Source: JANXQG01 sp963709175 (lineage in GTDB: Bacteria > Planctomycetota > Planctomycetia > Pirellulales > Thermoguttaceae). From it: DNA of 64,000 bases. The position numbers were made by a program, and so were the translations under genes. The first letter of the stretch is position 1; every line of letters begins with the position of its first letter. The notes under the pieces are model-generated. The model was not told the DNA's origin. It did no database searches and saw only the letters and a list, made by a program, of their open reading frames with translations. Where the stretch lies: contig CAVPVK010000006.1 of assembly GCA_963709175.1 (NCBI GenBank), positions 273,776 through 337,775 on the forward strand, in the 5' to 3' direction. This document shows, piece after piece, positions 1 to 10,436 of the stretch.

Positions 1-1
1 G

Positions 2-2034
2 CTGAATCAGGGGGTTTTCAGCGGCGGCGCCGCGCCGGCAGTGCTCAGCGGCAGCGGCATCCTCGATCTTTCCGCGGGCACTCTCCAGAACGCGGGCAAC
101 ATTTCGGTGTCGATCGCCGCCAACTCGCTCTTGATCGTTCCACCCGGCTTCAGCCCTGCAACCGGATTCGCCGCTTACAGCAGCCTGGGTCTGACCCATA
201 CCCTCGGCACTACGCTCGCGGTGCCGGCGGGGCAGGGATTCGGCGGCTCGGGATCGATCAACGACCTGGTCGCCTGCCAGGGAACGATTGCCGCCACGGG
301 CGTGGCGATCAATCTCAACAACGGGCTCGTACTCTCCGGGACGGGCCAAGTTCTGCTGGGAAGCGGAATTATCACCAATAACGATCTTGTGTCGGGAATC
401 AGTGGCGGCGGATTATCCGCCGTCTACCAATACGTGGGCAGCGGGGGCACGGGAAGCTTCACGCAATCGGGCGGCACCAGCGCGATCCGTGATTATCTCT
501 ATCTCGGTTATGGTGCCGGCGATAGTGGCGTCTATGCCCTTAGCGGCGGCCAGCTCTCGGCAGGCGACCAATACATTGGTTATTCGGCGCGGGAAGCTCC
601 ACGCAATCGGGTGGGACGAACAGCGTAGGCTATCTTTATCTTGGGAACAACTCTGGCAGCACCGGCTCGTATAGCCTGAGCGGCAGCGGTTCCATGTCGG
701 CTATTGACGAGTACGTGGGCTTTTCGGGCACAGGGAGTTTCAGGCAGTCGGGCGGGACTAACGGCACCAGCTATTTCAACCTCGGCGAAAACTACTCTAG
801 CGGCAACGGCACATATTACCTCAGCGGCGGCCAACTTTCGGCGGGCAACGAGTACTTGGGCTATTCGGGCAGCGGCACCTTCACACAGTCGGGGGGGACC
901 AATACTGCCAGCGGCCTCTATCTTTCCGAATACTCCGCCAGCGAAGCCGAATACAATCTCAACGGCGGACTGCTCGTCCTTGGAGCACTTGCCCAAGGCT
1001 CGAGGACGGCGGTTTTCAACTTCAGCGGCGGCACGCTCAAGGCCGGCCGCGGGTTCTCCACCGCGGTTCCCTTGGTGCTGCTGGGCGGCGCGACCTTTGA
1101 CACGGCCGGCTACGCCGTAACGCTCTCCGGCTCGCTTTCCGGCGCCGGCAGCTTGACGAAGGTCGATAGCGGCACGTTGACCTTGGCCACCGCGAATACA
1201 TTCACCGGCAACACGCTCATCAGCGGCGGCATGCTCGTGCTGGGCGATTCCCTCGCCTTGCAGTACAGCACGCTCGACACCAGCGGCAGCGGCGTCATCA
1301 GCTTCGGAACGTATGCCGCCACTTTCGGCGGGCTGACCGGCTCGGGGACGCTCAACATTGCCAGCCTGGTTGGCCTCAGCGTGGGCAGCGACAACGGCAG
1401 CACGACCTGCTCGGGGATGCTCAAAGGCTCAGGGAGCCTGACAAAAATCGGTAACGGCGTGTTACTGCTTTCCGGCAGCGACACCTACACCGGCGCAACA
1501 ACCGTTAACCAAGGCGAACTTGATGTCAACGGCTCACTCGTCAGCCCGGTCACTGTCAACAGCGGCGGCATTCTCGGCGGAACCGGCAGCCTCAGCAGCG
1601 TTACGATCAATCCGAGTGGCCAGATCGCCCCGGGCAGTCCGCTCGGGACCCTAGCTTTAAGTGGCAGCCTGGTCCTCGCCACAGGGGCAGTGTTCGATTA
1701 CGATCTCGACAAGCCCGTTACCAGCGACACGATCACTTGCGGCCAGGTCGTCGTTGCTATTCCCTTGCGATTTTCCAACTTCAGTTTCGCGTACACATCG
1801 AAGTTCGGGCCGGGCGTCTATGACCTGATCCAATCCGACACGGCGCTACCCGCCAGCATCCTGGGCGGCAGCACCAGCGGTTCCGTGGACGGCCTGCCCG
1901 CCACGCTCGCCGTCCAAGGCAACAACCTTGTGCTCAACGTGGTACCGGAGCCAGGTGCACTAGCGATGCTGGGAGCCGGCGTCCTCGGGCTGTTGGGCTG
2001 GTGCCGGCAGCGAGCCGCAAGGATTGAGCCTTAA
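2..2034 (+). CDS. PEP-CTERM protein with autotransporter-type beta-strand repeats (5'-truncated, one frameshift)
   Basis: The reading frame is open from the left edge, so the N-terminus is missing. The visible part is a Gly/Ser/Thr-rich series of beta-strand repeats (GGQLSAGNEYLGYSGSG, SFTQSGGT and the later LSGSDTYTGATTVNQG), typical of passenger-like beta-solenoids. It ends in a PEP-CTERM sorting signal: VPEPG, a hydrophobic helix and an Arg-rich tail. Such proteins are exported and processed by an exosortase. The frame changes near 580-583: in the repeat GYSGxGSFTQSGGT one G appears lost from a GGG run, giving a stop at 626-628, while the frame that continues to 2034 carries on the same repeat without a gap. 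A base-call error or a recent mutation would both explain this. The gene converges on hydF with only 8 bp between the stops. Confidence 0.8.
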
Positions 2035-2042
2035 GGCAGCTT

Positions 2043-3284
2043 CTATCGTTTTCGATTTTGCATTCCCAGCCGATAGGTTTCCAGTGCATCCGGAAATGGC
2101 TCCAGCGCCCGCTGGAAAATACCCAGGGTGTAGGCAATGGTCATGCCGTAGTTGCAGATGGGCACGCCGGCTTGGCGGCAGCGGAGCATCCGGGTGAGCA
2201 TTTCGCGGCGGTTCCACATGCAGGCCCCACAATGGACGACAAGCTGATAACGGTCCAAGTCGGCGGGGAAGTCGCGGCCGGCCATGGTGCCGATCTCCAG
2301 CGGCCCGCCCACGAACTGCCGCAACCAGCGGGGAATTTTCACCCGTCCGATGTCGTCGCCGATGGCGTGGTGCGTGCAGGCCTCGGCCACCAGCACGCGG
2401 TCGCCCGGCCGCAGCCCCTCGATGGCCATCGCCCCTTGGACAAACTGGGCGAGGTCGCCCTTTTGCCTCGCGAAAAGGATCGAGAAGGAGGTCAGCTTGA
2501 CCTCCAGCGGCGTGTCGCCAGCCACCTTGAGAAAGGCTTGCGAGTCAGTGACCACCAGGGCGGGCGGGCGGCGAAGGCGGTCCAGGGCGTCGCGCAGTTC
2601 TCGCTCTTTGACCACCAGGCACATGGCGTCGCCGTCGAGCAGGTCGCGGATGGTTTGCACTTGTGGCAGGATGAGGCGGCCCTTGGGGGCCTCCATGTCG
2701 ATGGGCACGACCAGGACCGCCAACTCGCCCGGTGGAACCAGGTCGGCAGCGATCGCCGGTGGATTGAGGTAATCATCCGGCGCGGATTGGATGAGGGCCT
2801 CGCGGAGATTGAGGATGCCGCGGCCCTCGGTGGCCACGGTTTCCACGCAGGGGATGTTCGCCCGGCTGAGCTCTTCGATGAGCGCGGTTTGCGGCGTGCC
2901 GAGATCGGCCTTGTTGAAGACGACGATAGCGGGGATCTTCCGCTCGCGGAGCTCGCAGAGGATGCCTTCTTCGAACGGGCCCCAGTGGCCCGCGACGGCG
3001 ATGATCAGGCCCAGATCGGTGCGGTCGAAGACCTGGCGGGTCTTCTGCATCCGCAATTCACCCAGCGCTCCTTCGTCGTCGATGCCGGCCGTATCGATGA
3101 ACAACACCGGGCCGATGGGCAGGATTTCCATCGGCTTTTCCACCGGGTCGGTGGTCGTGCCGGCGATGGGCGACACGATCGAGACCTGTTGCCTGGTCAG
3201 CGCGTTCAGAAGAGACGACTTGCCTGCATTGCGGCGGCCGAAGAGGCTGATGTGGAGACGGAAGGATTTGGGGGTGGGTTGCAA
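2043..3284 (-). CDS. hydF: [FeFe]-hydrogenase maturation GTPase HydF
   Basis: HydF is the scaffold on which the 2Fe subcluster of [FeFe]-hydrogenase is assembled before transfer to HydA. The 413-residue protein has an N-terminal Era/TrmE-like GTPase domain: P-loop GRRNAGKSS near residue 17, DTAGI near 64 and NKAD near 117. The C-terminal part keeps the iron-sulfur ligands expected for HydF: C-x-H in EACTHH, then HCGAC roughly 50 residues later. It is the last gene of a minus-strand hydE-hydG-aspA-hydF run and is separated from aspA by 162 bp in which I see no gene. Length and motifs look intact. No hydrogenase subunit gene lies in the window. Confidence 0.95.
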   Translation of the reverse strand: MQPTPKSFRLHISLFGRRNAGKSSLLNALTRQQVSIVSPIAGTTTDPVEKPMEILPIGPVLFIDTAGIDDEGALGELRMQKTRQVFDRTDLGLIIAVAGHWGPFEEGILCELRERKIPAIVVFNKADLGTPQTALIEELSRANIPCVETVATEGRGILNLREALIQSAPDDYLNPPAIAADLVPPGELAVLVVPIDMEAPKGRLILPQVQTIRDLLDGDAMCLVVKERELRDALDRLRRPPALVVTDSQAFLKVAGDTPLEVKLTSFSILFARQKGDLAQFVQGAMAIEGLRPGDRVLVAEACTHHAIGDDIGRVKIPRWLRQFVGGPLEIGTMAGRDFPADLDRYQLVVHCGACMWNRREMLTRMLRCRQAGVPICNYGMTIAYTLGIFQRALEPFPDALETYRLGMQNRKR

Positions 3285-3446
3285 AACGAGCCTTTCCGAG
3301 GATCAGGGCAAACGCGCCCGCCATTTCTGCGGGTCCTGCGCAGGAGGGAAGACCGCGTAGCGGCAAGCTACCCGGTTCTCGGGATCGCTCCGCAACGTTC
3401 GACATCTGCTTCACGCATGTTTCATCGGCGCTCGACCGCCTGGTGC

Positions 3447-4888
3447 TCACGCCGACGGCAACGGGCCGGCCCCGTCGCCGCCGTTGGGCGATCCCAGCCG
3501 CGTGACCCGCTCCGGCGAGGTCAACTCCTCGAACTCGTCGGGCGAAAGCCACTCGTGCTCGACGACGAACTTCTTCAGCGTCTGCGTCGTGTCGCCCTTG
3601 GTCCGCTGGAGGTGCTCGGCCAGGTGCTCGGCCTTGTCGTAACCGATCCGCTCCACCAAGGCGGTCAACGTGGCCGTACTGTTGTGGACGTGCAGCAGGC
3701 ACTGCTCGCGGTCGGCCGCGATGCCGGCCACACACTGCCGCGCGAAAACCTCGCAGGCATGGGCCAAGAGATCGAGCATCGTCAGCAGGCTGTCGGCCAC
3801 CAGCGGCAGGAACTGGCTCAGCTCCAGATTGCCCGCGGAGACGGCCTGCACGATCATCAGGTCGTGGCCCATCACCGCCATGGCCACCTGCGCCACCGCC
3901 TCGGGCAGCACCGGGTTGACCTTGCCGGGCATGATCGACGAGCCGGCCTGGCGGGGCGGCAGGCGGATCTCGCCCAGCCCTGCGTGCGGACCGGAAGAAA
4001 GCAGGCGGAGATCGTTGGAGCACTTCAAAAGATTGCCGGCCAGGGCGCGGAGGATGCCGCTGACCTCGATGAAGACGTCGGCGTTTTGCGTGGCCTCGAC
4101 GAGGTTTTCGGCGCGGGCCAGGCCCAGCCCAGTGATCTGCCGCAGATGCTCGACCACGCGGAAGACATACCGCCGCGGGTGCCCAGGGTGGTGCCGATAG
4201 CCGTGCCGCCCAGGTTCACCACGCGGAGCCGCTCCTCGCACTTGTAGATCCGCCAGCGGTCGCGGGAGAATGCCTCGGCGTAGGCCGACATCTCGTGGCC
4301 CAGCGTCATGAGCACGGCGTCCTGCAGCTCGGTGCGGCCGATCTTCACCACGTCGGCGAATTCTTTCTCCTTCTGCTGGAAGGCCTCCATCAGCCCGATC
4401 ACCTTCCGTTGCAGCTCGCGGAGGCCGTTGATCGCCGCCACGCGTAGTGCGGTGGGATAAGCGTCGTTGGTCGATTGGTGGAGGTTGATGTCGTCGTGTG
4501 GATTGACGCAGCGGTAGCTGCCCAACGGCTGGCCGAGAAGTTGCAGGGCCCGATTGGCGAGGACCTCGTTGACATTCATGTTCGTCGACGTGCCGGCTCC
4601 GCCCTGCAGGGCGTCGACAACCACGTGCTCGTCCAACTGTCCGGCTATCATCTCCTCGCAGGCGGCGGAAACGGCGGCGAATTTCGCCTCGTCGGCCCAG
4701 CCGAGCTCATGGTTCGTCCGCGCTGCCGCCAGCTTGACGGCGCCAAAGCCATGGACCAGTCCGCGGTGCACGGGCCGCCCGGCGAGCGGAAAGTTCTCGA
4801 TCGCCCGCAGGGTATGGATGCCCCAAAGAACATCGGCCGGTACCTCTCGCGGGCCGAGCAAATCGGTTTCAACACGGGTTTGCGTCAT
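3447..4888 (-). CDS. aspA: Aspartate ammonia-lyase (one frameshift)
   Basis: AspA converts L-aspartate to fumarate and ammonia. The start at 4888 follows GGGAGA and lies 11 bp behind the hydG stop. The first part carries the family segments TSTNMNVNEV, STNDAYPTA and VNLGGTAIGTTLGT. The frame then breaks near 4177-4179, and the rest continues in another frame with the signature SSIMPGKVNPV and the C-terminal helical region. Restoring one C in a CCC run (minus strand) gives about 480 aa, the usual length, so a single-base deletion is the simplest explanation. An aspartase or fumarase-like gene within hyd maturation operons is known from other anaerobes. Whether it supplies fumarate or ammonia to maturation is inference. 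Confidence 0.88.
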
Positions 4889-4899
4889 GATTCTCCCGC

Positions 4900-6327
4900 T
4901 CACACGTACAAATCCCGCGCACCATGCTCGCGGATCTCCTCCAGCCGCTCGACCAGGCGCGCCTTCCGCTCGCCATCCGGCAGCCGCGCAAGCTCCTGCT
5001 CGATAAGCTTAATGCCGGCGGCGCAGGTCTCCGCGCTGGCGTAATCGACCAGGTACTCCGTCAGCGTCGTCAGGGCGTTGGGCGTGCAGAGGTTCTGGAT
5101 GAACCCCGGGATGGCAAACTCCATGAAATGCTCGCCCGTACGACCCAGGCGGTAGCAGGCGGTGCAAAAACTGGGCACGTAGCCGTCGACCATCAGCTCC
5201 TTCATCACCTCGTCCAGGGAGCGGATGTCGCCCAGTTGGAACTGCTCCCGCTCCATCACCTGGGCGTCGCCCACCTCGGTGTAGCCGCCCAGCTCGATGC
5301 GGCTGCCGGCGTCGATCTGCGACACGCCGAAGGCCAGCACCTCGCGCCGCAGCTCGGCCGGCTCGCGGGCGGTGAGGATCATGCCTGTGTACGGCACCGC
5401 CAGTCGGAGGATGGCTACCAACCGCTTGAAATCGTGGTCGCTCACCAGGTGCTGCTCGTCGATATTCACGCCCTGCGCCGGGCGGAGCCGCGGAAAGCTG
5501 ATCGTGTGCGGCCCTACGTGGTAGTGCTTCTGCAGGTGCAGGGCGTGGGCCACCAGCCCCAGGACCTCGAACTTCCAGTCGTGCAGGCCGAACAGGACGC
5601 CGATGCCCACGTCGTCGCAGCCTGATTCCATTGCTCGGGCCAAGGCGTCGAGCCGCCAGAGGTAATCGGATTTCCGCGTCTTGCGGGGATGCACTTGGGC
5701 GTAGGTCTCGTGGTGGTAGGTCTCCTGGAAGATCTGGTAGGTACCGATGCCCGACGCTCGGATGGTGGCGAAACCGGCGTGGTCCATGGGGGCGGCGTTG
5801 ATGTTCACGCGGCGGATCTCGCCGTGGTCGATCTTCACCGAATAGACCGTCCGCACACATTCAGCGATGAACTCGGGCGAATAGGTCGGATGCTCGCCGA
5901 AGACGAGTATGGTCCGCTTGTGGCCCTTCCGCTCCAGGGCCTCAACCTGGGCCCGCAACTCGTCCTGGTTGAGCGTGCGGCGGACAACATCCTTGTTGGA
6001 ACGGCGAAACGCGCAGTACAAACAGTCATTCCGGCAACTGCTGCCCACGTAGAGCGGCGCGAAGAGCACGATGCGGTTGCCGTAGACATCGCGCTTCAAC
6101 TGCCGCGCGGCCTCGAAGATCTGCTGGCAACTCTCCTCGTCGTCAGCGGCCAGCAAGACGGCGGTTTCGGCCAGCGTCAAGGCCTCCTTGGCCATGCTCT
6201 TGGCAATCACCGCGGAAATCTCCGCGCGGTCGGTACGGTGTTCGAGCAGGCCGTGAAAACGGGCTTCGTCAATGAAAAAGTCGTAGGCGCTGGCGCTAAG
6301 CTTGACGGGTTGGGTGGCAGCGGACAT
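4900..6327 (-). CDS. hydG: [FeFe]-hydrogenase maturation radical SAM protein HydG
   Basis: HydG is a tyrosine lyase that makes the CO and CN ligands of the H-cluster. The ATG at 6327 (MSAATQPVK) gives 475 aa, the family length; an upstream in-frame extension exists but is unlikely. The radical SAM cluster motif is SSCRNDCLYC (C-x3-C-x2-C) near residue 90. The HydG-specific C-terminal cluster motif C-x2-C-x22-C is present, with FCTACYRLGRTGEHF and the third Cys in NLCTPNA. It lies between hydE (82 bp gap) and aspA (11 bp gap) in one minus-strand operon. Confidence 0.96.
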   Translation of the reverse strand: MSAATQPVKLSASAYDFFIDEARFHGLLEHRTDRAEISAVIAKSMAKEALTLAETAVLLAADDEESCQQIFEAARQLKRDVYGNRIVLFAPLYVGSSCRNDCLYCAFRRSNKDVVRRTLNQDELRAQVEALERKGHKRTILVFGEHPTYSPEFIAECVRTVYSVKIDHGEIRRVNINAAPMDHAGFATIRASGIGTYQIFQETYHHETYAQVHPRKTRKSDYLWRLDALARAMESGCDDVGIGVLFGLHDWKFEVLGLVAHALHLQKHYHVGPHTISFPRLRPAQGVNIDEQHLVSDHDFKRLVAILRLAVPYTGMILTAREPAELRREVLAFGVSQIDAGSRIELGGYTEVGDAQVMEREQFQLGDIRSLDEVMKELMVDGYVPSFCTACYRLGRTGEHFMEFAIPGFIQNLCTPNALTTLTEYLVDYASAETCAAGIKLIEQELARLPDGERKARLVERLEEIREHGARDLYV

Positions 6328-6410
6328 GTGAATCAATCGGCTCTCTTCTGACAATGCTCCGCACGGCGGGCCAGCCATGAGTGCATGGCCGACTCGACGC
6401 ACGACGCGGA

Positions 6411-7484
6411 TTACCGGGCAACGAAGTTAGGCGAGTCCCCTCGGCCGCTGCCCCGCGTACGGCCGATGCTCTCGATGCGTGCGTCCATGCAGCGATGGCA
6501 CATGCCCGCCGATTCTTGGATGCAGGCCTTGTTCGGATAAATCTCGTAGTGGATGCGGTACTTCGGCGGCGTGAGGTTGGGCATCACGATATTCGCCCCG
6601 CGGACTAGTCCCAATTCACGGCCGTTGCGCTTATTGAGCGTGGCCAGAGCCGTGGTACTGGGAATGTTCGCCCGCGGGCAGAGCAAGCGAGTCAAGGCGA
6701 TCACCTTGTAGGTCATCAACTCCGACGAGGGAACCTGCTCTCCCGGCGGCGCGGTGTGCTGCTGTTGCGGATCGGCCAGCGGCGTCTGAGGGTGCATGAG
6801 GAAAGGGCCGACGCCGATCATGTCGAGGTTCAGTTCGCGGAACAACTCGAGGTCGCCTGCCAGGTCATCGTAGCTCTGTCCGGGAATGCCGACCATCACG
6901 CCGCTGCCCACCTCGTATCCCAGCTTCCGCAACTCGCCCAGCAAGGCGATGCGGTCGGAAACGCGGCCGGGGCGGGGTGGATGGATCCGCTCGAATAGTT
7001 GGCGATTGGAGGTCTCGAAGCGGAGCAGGTAGCGATCAGCGCCGGCCTCGCGCCAGAGGGCCAGTTCGTCGTGGTCGCGCTCGCCGAGACTCAAGGTCAC
7101 CGCCAGGGGCGACTCGACCTTGATGCGGCGGACGACGTCGGCCATCCAGTCGGCACTGATGCCCGGGTCCTCGCCGGCCTGGAGCACGGCCGTGCCGTAA
7201 CCGAAGCTCACGCCTTCCCGGACGCACGCCAGGATTTCGTCGGCCGTCATGCGGTAGCGGGGCAGTTCGCGGTTGTCCAGTCGCAGCCCGCAGTAGCCGC
7301 AGAGGCGGACGCAGTGGTTGGAGATCTCGATCAGGCCCCGCAGGTGGACTTCCCCCCCGACCGACTGCTGGCGGACGAGGTCTGCGCGGCGCCAAAGCTC
7401 CTCCAGCCGGGCTTCATCGCTTTCGCGAAGCCAGGAGAGGATTTCCGAGCGATCGGGTGAGTGAACAACGGCCGTGGGTTCCAT
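6411..7484 (-). CDS. hydE: [FeFe]-hydrogenase maturation radical SAM protein HydE
   Basis: HydE is the third maturase and helps build the dithiomethylamine bridge and 2Fe precursor. The ATG at 7484 directly follows GGGGGA and gives 357 aa, as expected; the frame is open further upstream but that extension is not HydE-like. The radical SAM motif C-x3-C-x2-C is in NHCVRLCGYCGLR near residue 55-68. A second Cys group (ACIQESAGMCHRC) sits at the C-terminus, where many HydE proteins have an auxiliary cluster. It is the first gene of the maturation operon, and a TATAAT lies just before the start codon. Confidence 0.95.
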   Translation of the reverse strand: MEPTAVVHSPDRSEILSWLRESDEARLEELWRRADLVRQQSVGGEVHLRGLIEISNHCVRLCGYCGLRLDNRELPRYRMTADEILACVREGVSFGYGTAVLQAGEDPGISADWMADVVRRIKVESPLAVTLSLGERDHDELALWREAGADRYLLRFETSNRQLFERIHPPRPGRVSDRIALLGELRKLGYEVGSGVMVGIPGQSYDDLAGDLELFRELNLDMIGVGPFLMHPQTPLADPQQQHTAPPGEQVPSSELMTYKVIALTRLLCPRANIPSTTALATLNKRNGRELGLVRGANIVMPNLTPPKYRIHYEIYPNKACIQESAGMCHRCMDARIESIGRTRGSGRGDSPNFVAR

Positions 7485-7491
7485 TCCCCCA

Positions 7492-7497
7492 ATTATA
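7492..7497 (-). promoter_or_regulatory. Possible -10 box for the hyd operon
   Basis: A perfect TATAAT on the minus strand lies 7 bp before the hydE ATG. There is no good -35 at 17 bp (TTCCCT only). If used, the transcript would start at or near the ATG and be almost leaderless. It could equally be chance. Confidence 0.3.
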
Positions 7498-7662
7498 CCT
7501 TCTGCGAGCTTTTCAGGGAATGCGGTGTCCTGGCAGCCTGACAGCCGAAAAGCGGCGTCGACTATGCAAGCATGGTGCCGCATCCCCCTCCCAATGCGCG
7601 CGGAATCAGCGCCGGCCTGCGGGCGCTGCGGCGCCATTTCAACTTGTCTCACGGCAAGCCGT

Positions 7663-8706
<1,044 letters not shown>

Positions 8707-8756
8707 TGTTATTCTCCTTATTAGGCTAAAGGCTGGATACTGACAAAGAATCCGGA

Positions 8757-8785
8757 ATTATAACAGTTCCTGCCGTTTCCCGCAA
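8757..8785 (-). promoter_or_regulatory. Sigma-70-type promoter of gap
   Basis: On the minus strand TTGCGG (8785-8780), a 17-bp spacer and a perfect TATAAT (8762-8757) precede gap, giving a 5' leader of about 40 nt. A short inverted repeat, GCCGTT with AACGGC, overlaps the -35 region and could be an operator. Confidence 0.6.
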
Positions 8786-8961
8786 CGGCTTGACGTTTGC
8801 GGCAGAGAGGTTTCAGACCGGGGGTATTTTTGTTGCGCCAATAAATTATTGCTTTTCGTGGGTTTTTCATGACGACCGCTGCTCCTTCAAGGCTGGCAGC
8901 GACGGATGGCGCGCCCTGAACTTGCGAAGGGCGCGCCACCCAATGCGACCTCGAAACGCCA

Positions 8962-10344
8962 CTACAGATCCCACCCTGGCCGGAAAACCGGCGTGAGCAA
9001 GGCGGTGGCTTCGGGACTGTTGGTGAACTTCATGGCGGCGCTGTCCCACTGGAGCTTTGTGCCGGCGAAACGGCTGGCAATCACGCCCAGCATGCCGATC
9101 TCGGTGAGCGGCGCTCCATAGGCGGCAAAATCGCTGCCCGCCTTGCGGCCCGTGCGGATGGCGTCGAGCCAATCTTGATGGTGCTCCTTGGCACGAGCAA
9201 TCGTCTTGGGCGGCAACTTGTAAGCCCGCATCTTCGCCTCGGGGATGATCCGTACGCCGCCAGCGCCGTGCGAGCCGTACATGATGGTTCCCTTGTCGCC
9301 CAGCACGACCGCGCCGGTATCGACGGCCTGGCGGCCCGGCTCGAGGTCGGCCGGACGCGGAATGCGAACCGTGCCGCTGTACCAGTGCAAGGTGATCGGG
9401 CCGCGACCAGGAATACCGGGTGCGCCGTCCTTGGCGGGGAACTCGAAGGTGATCTTCTCGCCCTTGGGATACGCGTCGCCTTGAGTCTTGATGTCGTAGC
9501 CCGGCGTCTCGGAAACGATCGTCTGCGGCGCGCCCAGATCCAGCGCCCAGAAGACCGGATCGACCACGTGGCAGACCCAGTCGCCCAGGGTGCCGTTTCC
9601 AAAGGGCACCCAGCCCCGCCAAACATAAGGCAGGAATGCGGGGCAATACGGCCGCTTTGGCGTCGCTCCCAACCAGAGGTCCCAGTCCAACGACGCGGGC
9701 GTCTGCCACGTCTTCTTCAGGTCGCCCAGGCGGTCGATGCCGGAGTTCACCGCCGAGCAACCGCAGTGGATCGTGTGTACGTTACCGATGGCGCCGTCGC
9801 GAATCCATTCCACGAGCATGCGGCAGTTCTCGAAAGAGTGGCCCTGGTTGCCCATCTGCGTGACGACGTCGTGCTCACGGGCCGCGCGGGCCATTTCACG
9901 GCATTCGTGAAAACTGTGGGCCAGAGGCTTCTCGCAATAGACATGCTTGCCCCGCTTCATGGCGGCAATCGCGGCGATGGCGTGGTTGTGATCGGGCGTG
10001 GCGACGACCACAGCGTCAATCTGCTTCTCCATCTTGTCGAACATCTGGCGGAAGTCGCGGAACTTCTCGGCCTTGGGATGGTCGCGGAAGGATGCCTGCA
10101 CGTCGTTGTAGCCCCAATCGACGTCGCAAAGCGCGACGATATTGTTGCCGCCGGCCACGGCGCCCACGTCGCCGTGGCCCATCGAGCCGACGCCGATGCC
10201 GGCAATGTTCAACTTTTCGCTGGGCGGGGTTTGGCCGCTCTTGGCCACCGCGCTGCGGGGAACAATGGTGGCAGCCGCTGCGGCGGCGCCGACAGAAGTC
10301 AAGAATTCACGACGCTTCAAGCTGGTAGTTCTCAAAATGGTCAT
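8962..10344 (-). CDS. Gfo/Idh/MocA family oxidoreductase with Tat signal
   Basis: A secreted NAD(P)-dependent oxidoreductase of the glucose-fructose oxidoreductase/inositol dehydrogenase fold, 460 aa. The start at 10344 has AAAGGAC upstream; the frame stays open far upstream only because it runs through the neighbouring glycosyltransferase in another frame. A twin-arginine signal (SLKRREFLTSVGAAAAA) is at residues 7-25, the nucleotide-binding motif IAGIGVGSMG follows near residue 50, and EKPLAHS is the family EKP motif. Many planctomycete genomes carry families of such Tat-exported enzymes, thought to act on sugars; the substrate here is unknown. It lies downstream of the GT39 gene on the same strand. 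Confidence 0.92.
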   Translation of the reverse strand: MTILRTTSLKRREFLTSVGAAAAAATIVPRSAVAKSGQTPPSEKLNIAGIGVGSMGHGDVGAVAGGNNIVALCDVDWGYNDVQASFRDHPKAEKFRDFRQMFDKMEKQIDAVVVATPDHNHAIAAIAAMKRGKHVYCEKPLAHSFHECREMARAAREHDVVTQMGNQGHSFENCRMLVEWIRDGAIGNVHTIHCGCSAVNSGIDRLGDLKKTWQTPASLDWDLWLGATPKRPYCPAFLPYVWRGWVPFGNGTLGDWVCHVVDPVFWALDLGAPQTIVSETPGYDIKTQGDAYPKGEKITFEFPAKDGAPGIPGRGPITLHWYSGTVRIPRPADLEPGRQAVDTGAVVLGDKGTIMYGSHGAGGVRIIPEAKMRAYKLPPKTIARAKEHHQDWLDAIRTGRKAGSDFAAYGAPLTEIGMLGVIASRFAGTKLQWDSAAMKFTNSPEATALLTPVFRPGWDL

Positions 10345-10436
10345 AGGCAGGTCCTTTCGAATTGGGGGTCTGCCCGAAGATTCTACCCTGGCGGCCGGCG
10401 CATGGAAATAGCCGGGACGCTGCACGCTGCAAGCGG

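Noticed and set aside
2058..4247. 729-residue plus-strand open frame across hydF/aspA
   Set aside because: It lies antisense to clear hydF and aspA motifs; high GC creates long false frames.
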